DNA from: Daphnia carinata
Lineage: Eukaryota > Arthropoda > Branchiopoda > Diplostraca > Daphniidae
Assembly (NCBI RefSeq): GCF_022539665.2
Contig: NC_081335.1
Location: 7,192,001 to 7,256,000 of the forward strand
Length of the DNA stretch: 64,000 bases
Direction: 5' to 3'
The translations under genes and the position numbers were made by a program. Of the stretch, positions 56,934 through 64,000 are shown in pieces. Each line of letters starts with the position of its first letter. The first letter of the stretch is position 1. The notes below the pieces were generated by a model. That model was not told the origin of the DNA. It worked only from the letters and a program-made list of their open reading frames with translations, and did not search any database.

Positions 56934-57707
56934 TGCCTCCCCCTCCTGGAAGATTGCGTCCCGCAATCTAGATTTCAAGAAACAACAAACGCAGTAGGAG
57001 TTGGACAACTAAAACGGATAATTTGTGAACCATCGTCGCCTTGGTCTTGGTTCGCAGAAGACAGAAATTTTTACTTGAAACGGAAAAATTGCGAAGAGAA
57101 CAAAGATACACCTATAAACGAACGTCAAAATAGCGCGGAGCTCAGTGTGGCGTGTTCCGTTGAAGGACTCAGAGGCCCTCGAGCACGGAGCTCGATACAG
57201 ATACAATTGCCTCTATATAAGATGTGCCTAAACCTAGAGCACAGCTTCAGCAACAGAAAGGTCAATAAGTGAAGGAGCGGGGCTGTAACCCCAATAAAAC
57301 TTCAGATGTTCCAAGCAAAAATAACATAGAGGTTCGTTGGTTACTAAGATGTCCTGTTTTCGTTTAAATTCATAAATTGAGAGAGGAAAAGGGTAGAAGC
57401 AAGAAGAGTTGAGAGTTTTTTCTTTTACCGCGGTGTCTGTAAATATTATAGTGCCAATGATCTAAGGGATACTCCTTTTAAATGCAAGAGAGGTTGAAGA
57501 GTTGTGGGAGCGTCTATTGTAGCGTTGATATTCCGGGGTCGGTTTCGTCAATTTTCCGTGCGGGTGTTGGTGTTGAATGGTTAGGCGGCAGGGCAGAGAA
57601 ACGCGCCCCGTCTTAGCGCGAATGGCGACGGTGCTTCCGTGCAGCGTAAGCTACCATGCTTCTTGATTTTCGCCGTTGATCGCGGTCGATCGTTATTTTG
57701 AATTTTT

Positions 57708-58244
57708 TCAGATACCTTGTGTAGCGTTCAGGACGCTTAAGATGTCGCTTAGCACCCTCTGTGTCTCGTTTTGTGGTCCCAAGGCGTGGAATAGTTTCAA
57801 TTGGTCCAGAACTTTCAATTTCGAACTGTCAACGCGGGCAGTAAAGTGGTCAGCCTTAACTGCAATTTTTTGTTCGCCGATATCTTCTTCTGTCAACGTG
57901 ACTAAAGTTGCGTTTTTGTTGGTTGTTTTGGGGAGGGATATGGCGAAAACAGGTTTTTCGGTAGCCCGATTTTCTCACGTTGGTGTAGTAGCATATTCAC
58001 CCATAAGTATGCTGTTTTCTTTTTGATGCGTTTCCTTTTCTTCGAATTTTGACGGGCAGGAAGATAAAGTGCCCAATGCATCTTGGCTTGCGGCGACACC
58101 AGTCGAAAAAACGGTTAGAAATTTTTAAATTTCGAAAGTTTTACTCACAAATTTTGTTATTTTCTTGATTTTTTCCATCAGCGACGCCTTCATTTTCTTC
58201 CTTGTTGCCTTAATGGAAGAATAATTTTCTTCAGTTCTCGTCAT
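57708..58244 (-). pseudogene. Small gag-like protein of the compact element
   Basis: On the minus strand an ATG at 58244 opens a lysine-rich frame (MTRTEENYSSIKATRKKMK) that stops after about 45 codons near a possible donor (TTTGTGAGT). A later minus frame (57896-57708) is acidic and coiled-coil-like (TEEDIGEQKIAVKADHF, SDILSVLNATQGI). These may be exons of one gag-like protein, or pieces of a broken one. No zinc knuckle was seen. Confidence 0.4.
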
Positions 58245-58334
58245 GTTCGGCGGAGAGTTTCGTCGATAAAAGGTTTGGTAGCGCGTCCTGACGCCCAAGC
58301 TTCGGTCGGCGGGTTCGTCCTCGCTGCCACCACA

Positions 58335-58684
58335 TGCAACAATTGAATAAGTTGCGTTTCTGTTTATTTTAACATCGGCACCAAGACATTACAAAAAATA
58401 CACAACTAGTCTACGCGACGACTACGAGGGGACTCTCTTTTTGCAAGCTCGTGTGGGGGGTTTCATACCGCGCCTTAGCTTGGGGACGCTAAGGTTAGCG
58501 TTGGCAATAAAACAGTGAAACAGTGTCAAAAAGGGAGACGAGGTTAACAGATGAGCTTGGTGTCGTTGACAGCTCGGTCAAGCGGAAGAAGTAGTAAAAG
58601 GGAGAATCGTAGAAATAAGGTCGAGTGGGGTGGGAAGATAGCAAAAGGCGATATGCGAGTTAAGTTGAGCTTGAAGTCCTTACA
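58335..58684 (-). repeat. 5' LTR of the compact element
   Basis: Same sequence as 56583-56933 with a handful of substitutions and a one-base length difference in GAAGAAAGTAG. Confidence 0.9.
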
Positions 58685-59437
58685 CCATTACCGATAATAC
58701 AATTATTCCCTTAGCACCCTTACCATCGCCCTGACCTTCAATAACCCCCACGAAAAAACCAGACATTGGGCGGGGTGGCTTTTTTAACCTTCAGAAAATC
58801 AGACACTCGGTAAACGAATCAAATGATGCGTATTAAAAATGATAAAGAACAGTGACCAATTGAAACACAGCAACTTCTTCTTTGATTTATATTTTTCGGC
58901 TCGTTAAGTGACCAATAAGTTGAATTCCGTCACAATTAACAAACAGCTTTCGTGAATGGCTTAAGGGTAAATGAAATAGATCATTAGCGTCAAAGAATCC
59001 GATGGCGATCAGCAAAGAATATAAAGGAAGTCTTACCATATCGGTAACGCTTTAAGCAGCGATACGAGAAGACAAGTGTTCGATTATCTATGGTGATATT
59101 GCGTCTAAAGTTTTTGGTAACATTTGCGGTTAAGTTAACTACAAATAGAAGAAAGATGTGAATGAATCTCCATCTGTGTGAAGCAAGCTCCTCACCCAGA
59201 GCAAGAGGAACTGTTGAGATACAGGAGAGTGCATGAGAGAGCAGCTGGTAGAAGCCTGAAGAAAAAATATGTGTAACATAACATCTTAACTATTCCTCAA
59301 CTTCTTTGCCAAGAGGAGGATTCTACCACAGAAGTGGATGACCCAGAATATCATAGCATTACTCATCATGTGACATATTTCGCCAAAGGATTAATTTAAT
59401 ATTTGTAATGACATTGAAATAAAATTTCTGAAGAAGA
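58685..59437. other. Intergenic, nothing recognised
   Basis: No coding or RNA signal found. Confidence 0.4.
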
Positions 59438-59632
59438 TTTATGAGTGCTAAAGCCGAGGAAGTTGAAGATAGTTGCCGCCAGCGAATTGAAAGAGGAGAT
59501 TTGCAGATGTAGAAGATCATCGGCTTTAGCAGATTAAAACTTATGGGTGCTTAAGAAGAAAGAGTTGAAGATGGTAGCTGGCGGCGAATCGAAAGAAAAG
59601 TAGAAGATCTTCTGCTTAAGCAGCTTAAGACT
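59438..59632 (+). repeat. Two tandem ~95-100-bp units, each closing as a hairpin
   Basis: Unit 1 has TGCTAAAGCCGA (59446-59457) pairing perfectly with TCGGCTTTAGCA (59520-59531). Unit 2 has TGCTTAAG (59548-59555) pairing with CTTAAGCA (59615-59622). The units share GTTGAAGAT, GGCGAATTGAAAG-like and ACTTATGG segments. The stems differ in sequence yet stay paired. Confidence 0.65.
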
Positions 59633-59844
59633 TATGGTTGCACCACATTTAATGATTAACCGAAATGGCATTGTCTCCCGGAAGCTGATGACGACTGCCT
59701 GCGGTGATTTGAAAGAAAAGCTTTTCGTTACTCAAGGTAATCTTCACTCACCGCAACAGCAAGAAGTGCTTCTTTCCTATTTGGCAAGAGGTGTAATAAC
59801 GTTTTGCTCCTCCCCTTTTACGTTCCTCAAGTTTGACAGGATTG

Positions 59845-60149
59845 GCGGTGAAATAGGACTGAAACGAAATAGGACTGGAGAAATAGGACTAACTTTTTAA
59901 AACTCTTAGGACAGTCCTATTTCTCCATGGCATCAGTCCTATTTCTCCTCGGCATCAGTCCTATTCCTCCTTAGAAATAGTCCTATTTCATTTGCTTTGT
60001 TCCAATGGGAACGACGAGCGTCCAATCAGGTACGTAAGAGCACCGGCTTATATCCATTTTTCTTTTCAAAAAACCGATGGCGTTTACTCATTCTTTAAAT
60101 GGTTCACAAATTTTTTATCTCTTATCCTATTTTAATTTTAATTGCTGGG
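59845..60149 (-). repeat. Dispersed repeat family A, inverted copy
   Basis: Reverse complement of the family, from the GAAATAGGACTG cluster to the AATTAAAATAGGATAAG head. It has fewer motif copies than the full repeat. Confidence 0.75.
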
Positions 60150-60357
60150 GAACATGAATTATTTTGAATCTAATAGAGTTCATTTAATAAAATACTATTA
60201 GAGCAAAATCAGAATATGTAAGAGCTGTATATAACGGCAGATGTATGAAATAGTAAAACATAAGTTCAATTGAAAAAGTTGGTTATGACCACATAAAGTG
60301 CAATATAAGGAATAAATATTTCTGTAGTATGTCTAATAGTATTTCGTTAAATGGACA

Positions 60358-60450
60358 TTTAAATTAAAATAGGATAAGAAAAAAAGTTTTGTGAACCATT
60401 AATCTAATGAGTTAACACCATCGGGTTTTTTAAAAAGGGAAATGGATATC
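60358..60450 (+). repeat. Dispersed repeat family A, head only
   Basis: ATTTAAATTAAAATAGGATA through AAAGGGAAATGGATAT, then unrelated sequence. It lies head-to-head with the inverted copy about 210 bp to the left. Confidence 0.75.
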
Positions 60451-61295
60451 CGTCCTCCTCGACCCACCACGTAAGCGCCTTACTCCTCGTACATCTCCTC
60501 AGATTATTTTTCCCCGTTGTCCAGCAGCTCGGCTTCTCTACCCTCCCCCCTCTCTCCGTTGACAATGTCACCCTCGCTGAGTTTTTTTTTTGTCTCCTTT
60601 TCTTCTTTTGTGGTCTCCTTTTCCTATTTCGACTCCTTCAGTTCCACCACCATGACGAAGACACAGGGCCCAACCTCAGCCTAAAACAATCTACAACTTA
60701 TTACCAGACTGGTGTCCAGAAGCTGCAATCCCGAGGAGATCATACGAAAGCGATGAAAGAAGAGAAGAAACATTTTCAGAACCCAGCGAATCGACAATGG
60801 GGGTATATATTTCTTCATTATCGCTATTTTCCTCAGTATTTTATTAACGGAAAGTTTTCGGCAGGCATTATCGCATGAGGAGCCGACGGAGCCATCCTAC
60901 AAGATTCAGGAGGAGGGAACGAACAAGGGGTTCCATAAGCTTACTGATGGATTAAGTAATAATTGAAAAAACAGTGCTAAATGAAAAAGAGTAAAAGAGG
61001 GTTTCCTTTCTTGCTATAGGTTATTGCTTCAGCAAAAAAACCAGAAGTAAGAGTACATAGACATGGCGCTGTACTTCCCGACCTTCTGGAAACCCATGTA
61101 AAACTATTGTGAAAAAAAATTCTTATTGAACTGCTTGCTGAGTTACGATAGCGTCGACTTTACCCTTGTTCCCCACGATAAGGGAACACCCACAATCACC
61201 CACCAGACATTAGAAACCAGAAAAAGGGAAATGTTTCTTAGAAAAAATATATTTCAGTTTCTATATATGTAAATTGGAAAATTTATACTATATAG
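60451..61295. other. Possible upstream exons of the MULE relic
   Basis: Pyrimidine-rich leader, an ATG at 60652 with an early stop, and peptide-like pieces (SLKQSTTYYQTGVQKLQSRG; ALSHEEPTEPSYKIQEEGTN after a CGGCAG acceptor near 60865) that could be N-terminal exons. Not firm. Confidence 0.3.
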
Positions 61296-61920
61296 GTTGA
61301 CATCTTCAGAGAATAGAAGAAAGCCTGCATCGATCAAAAGTTTACGAACCCCAGGGAGATTTTATTTATCGAATTGAAAAAACGGAAATCCATAGAAGGA
61401 AGACACGTGCCGAATGTTGATTTGGCACCTCATCGTTTACGGTAAATTAAATAAATTAATTATATCAGGATTATGGTTAATGGTTAAAGCCTATATTCCA
61501 GTTACAAAAGAGTGAAGCTTATGCCCGTCAATCCCAGGAAAGATGACCCTTTGTTTCCTGTAGTGTAGAATTTTTCCCCATCGGACTGGTATTAGGGCGC
61601 CATCTTCGCTGGAACGACCCAAGGCAGTGCAGGGCAACTTATGTTCTTCACCCCTTCCATGAAGCGTCAACTGGAAGACTGAAAAACATGGTTTATGGAC
61701 GCAACCTTCTATTTTGTTGATGAACCTATTAAACAGGTGCGTTTAATTGTATTGGTAATAGAATCAAAGTTAACTAAAATCTAATTTTCGCTATATAGCT
61801 CTTCACAATCAATGGGTTTATCAAGAACGACAATAATGAAATAAAGCTATTACCCTTTCTGTAAGTTTTCTGACCAGGAAAAGTGAAGCCGACTATGGAG
61901 CTGTCTTTGCGAAGATTAAG
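61296..61920 (+). pseudogene. Mutator-like (MULE) transposase relic with introns
   Basis: After a TATAG acceptor, KKACIDQKFTNPREILFIEL precedes a donor near 61441. The next piece (from 61502) reads LQKSEAYARQSQER, then after a phase change MFFTPSMKRQLED and the MULE catalytic-type block WFMDATFYFVDEPIKQ. A GT-AG intron (61736-61798) leads to LFTINGFIKN and, after another phase change, RKSEADYGAVFAKIK. The DATF...QLFTI...Y pattern is characteristic of MULE domains paired with FLYWCH fingers. Stops and phase changes make it dead. Confidence 0.6.
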
Positions 61921-61952
61921 GTATAACAGAGTGCCGTTTAGACTAGGTAGGA

Positions 61953-62513
61953 GTGAAGACGTGTCCCAAAAATGCGCTCAAAATGCGTATAAACCACCTA
62001 CCTATGGCTCCGTTGCGCGCGACAATTATGTGTGAAGGGCATACTCGCTCAATCTCTGATCTCTTTGTGACAATCGTGCCGAGTGCGAAAAGAAAAATGT
62101 ACTACGGTAACTCACCCCCCACGAAAAGGTATTGTAACCCAATCGACAACTTACCTCCTGTGATCATCAGCCTCATGGACGATAAACCCAATTTCACACA
62201 ATTTTACTGAAAGAGGTGCCGGCCACAAAGACTAACTAGCAGTCGTAGGGAACTGAAGGATAACAAAATAATGGCAGGGGGAGACCTCTTAGTCCAAGCA
62301 ACAGGCTCGACGCAACAAGCCAAGCTGCTAAAAATAGGGAACATAACAGGTAGACCAGCCATGTGCACACTGCCAAACCGATCTTCTGAGGCTAAAGTAG
62401 GTGTAATTTTTGGCGTCCTAGTCAGCGAAGAAAAAATTCTCAAGGCGCTCGCTGGAGGACAAGTCTACCAATACGCGACAACCCCGACACCAAATCTGAG
62501 ACAGTTCTCTTGA
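61953..62513 (+). pseudogene. LINE (jockey/CR1-like) ORF1 relic
   Basis: The first frame (61953-62210) has PPVIISLMDDKPNFTQFY, a usual lead-in to the ORF1 RNA-binding domain. The second (62271-62513) holds GDLLVQATGSTQQAKLLKI and VGVIFGVLVSEEKILKALAG, matching the ORF1 fold in which GDLLIE-type and EEIL-type blocks occur in that order. A phase change separates them. Confidence 0.55.
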
Positions 62514-62689
62514 CTGACTTGACTTCCTTACGAGAATGAGTAAGGATGGTCTCGTTGAGCTACCAAGTGCAGATATCGATACCAAACCCGTACGGGTGCT
62601 AGAAGTGCTAGAGGTTCGGCCATCAAGGCCGTAACTTCCACAGACCCCTCAGATAACGAAATAATCCCCGAGACCCGAGAACTCATGGA

Positions 62690-63047
62690 GAGCCTCAAAG
62701 TTGCAAACGAACCACACTTGCATGGATTGAGGGTAACGACCGGGCGGACAAACTGACAAAGTGGGAAAGCGTTAACAAATAGGAATCGATACTAGACAAC
62801 AGCCTCTCCTCTAATGAAAAATGCTCCCAATAAAAAGGGCCTGGGCAGCGGGCTACCTGATGGTCCTGAAAAAGTGCCTAAAACGGAGCGTTCAACTTAT
62901 GTCCTTCCTCAGATCCAAAGCCTGGTTCAGAAAATAGCAATATGCCTACACAGGCTACGGTCAGGTCACCGCCATCTTAACTCTTTCAACCACAGAATCA
63001 ACCCGGAGGCCGACCCTAGCTGCCTATTGCCTATGCCCAAAGTATGA
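62690..63047 (+). pseudogene. LINE ORF2 C-terminal relic
   Basis: A GNDRADKLTKW-like RNase H end (near 62737-62769) is followed by ICLHRLRSGHRHLNSFNHRI and a cysteine/proline segment near 63025, typical of the C-terminal tail after RNase H in jockey-like LINEs. The RT is absent, so ORF1 and the tail are joined by a large deletion. Confidence 0.5.
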
Positions 63048-64000
63048 ACAGTATCGCCAGGAAATCCGGAGCTATTTCGCTACCAAAAACCTTAATTTGA
63101 ATCAAGACACTATGCTCGGACTCAACGTCTCGATCAGCTCCCAAACACAATTCAAAATAAGGAATCTAATGACCAAATTCCTGTCAAAACCTGTTTAGTC
63201 AACATCAGCTGAAACAATGAAAAAGAAAGGGCCCGCCATAATATAGAAGATACTGTTTGGACACATACCCAAGTGGTGGAAGACTCATACATCAACCAGT
63301 ATGCAAGGCACCAAATCCAAACAGCAGTAACCACCAAGATAAACAATATGAAGGGAAGACAACTGTTCCTGATGCCGTAATCTAGTTAAAGCAAATCCGG
63401 AGTGCAAATTTACGGACAGAAAGAAAGATGTAAACAAACAGAACAAAGATACCAAACCAGCCTCCTTGTCACCATTTAGTGATAGGGAATCTCCCATGCC
63501 ACTCAACAGGCCAGGCGTCAAATCTCTAAGCATATGTTCCAGGTGTAACAACATAAATTGAGCACAACTCCCAATGCAGCAGCCTGTATAAAGTTAAGAA
63601 TTCAGGAGTTACTCTTCGAAAAATGGGACACGTACAACCACCTCAACTAAATTTACCAAATAGCCCCTCCATAGTCAACCTGTATGGAGCTCCATCAGAA
63701 ACACACAGCAGAATCGATCCCTGCTTCCTAAACACTCACTTCACACACTCACGCCACCACGAGTTAGAAAGAACACACGGTATACAACACAATAAAGGAC
63801 GAAACACCAACAAATACCGAACACAGGGACGCCATGACTACACGACGACAAGCAATCGCCGCATGAATATTAGCCTCTACACACTCAGTTCATCTCAACA
63901 CTGCCAGATGTTTCAACAGCCGTATCCACTCATCCCCACTCACATCCACCATCTGGGCCAATATATACCCAACGATACACAAACGCCGGTGTGGAAGGTC
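63048..64000. other. Unassigned retroelement-like sequence at the window edge
   Basis: Adenine/cytosine-rich with broken frames; probably LINE-derived, but no motif was recognised. Confidence 0.3.

Larger units (their letters stand above)
56583..58684 (-). mobile_element. Compact non-autonomous LTR retrotransposon
   Basis: Two near-identical LTRs (about nine differences by eye over 351/350 bp) bound 1.4 kb, flanked by a CCAT duplication at 56579-56582 and 58685-58688. On the minus strand the first LTR (58684-58335) is followed after two bases by TGGTGGCAGCGAGG, a primer-binding-type sequence. The second (56933-56583) is preceded by the purine run AGGAGGGGGAGGCA. No protease, RT or integrase is encoded, so it would need helper proteins. 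LTR similarity implies a fairly recent insertion. Confidence 0.88.

Overview
The window looks like a transposon-dense stretch of an arthropod nuclear genome. A cladoceran crustacean (Daphnia-like) is my best guess. This is inferred from very short introns (about 55-90 bp in most cases), env-bearing Gypsy and BEL/Pao elements, a DUF4806-type gene and a tyrosine-rich YYTT/YAAP repeat protein; no single marker proves it. Two intact-looking cellular genes lie on the plus strand: an inositol polyphosphate multikinase of six exons (12813-13943) and a large single-pass cell-surface protein of about twenty exons with Ig, DB and FN3 modules (18096-25212). A shorter DUF4806-type gene (46025-46547) also splices cleanly. 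A tyrosine-rich repeat gene on the minus strand (43773-44262) is frameshifted.

Layout. 1-4657 is the 3' half of an env-bearing Ty3/Gypsy-like element, with integrase and Env in one open frame. 4702-10752 is a second, related but decayed element that has lost its 5' end and its integrase. Both 3' LTRs end at the same nucleotide of one dispersed repeat (family A). 10755-12812 holds dispersed repeats A and B and AT-rich DNA. 12813-25553 is the cellular gene block. 25554-29640 is intergenic, with a second pair of A and B copies, a 5S rRNA-like relic and a His-type tRNA-like sequence with a 17-nt anticodon-loop insertion. 29641-33512 is a mosaic of an unrecognised repeated ORF, a TIR element with G-rich ends, an R2/NeSL-like LINE endonuclease and a LINE ORF1.

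33910-42664 is a degraded BEL/Pao element. A 3.58-kb hAT transposon (38288-41868) is inserted in its integrase with an 8-bp target duplication; conceptual removal restores the reading frame. 43049-49280 mixes LINE pieces, the tyrosine-rich gene, the DUF4806 gene and a second copy of the unrecognised ORF. 49394-55431 has decayed LTRs and an ankyrin-like relic. 56583-58684 is a compact minus-strand LTR element with near-identical LTRs. 59438-64000 has structured tandem repeats, two more family A copies, a MULE transposase relic and a jockey-like LINE.

The coding content is thus mostly parasitic and mostly broken. The multikinase and the Ig/DB/FN3 receptor form an island between env-element and LINE/BEL clusters. 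Everything is read by eye from the sequence; family names rest on motifs I recognise, not on searches.
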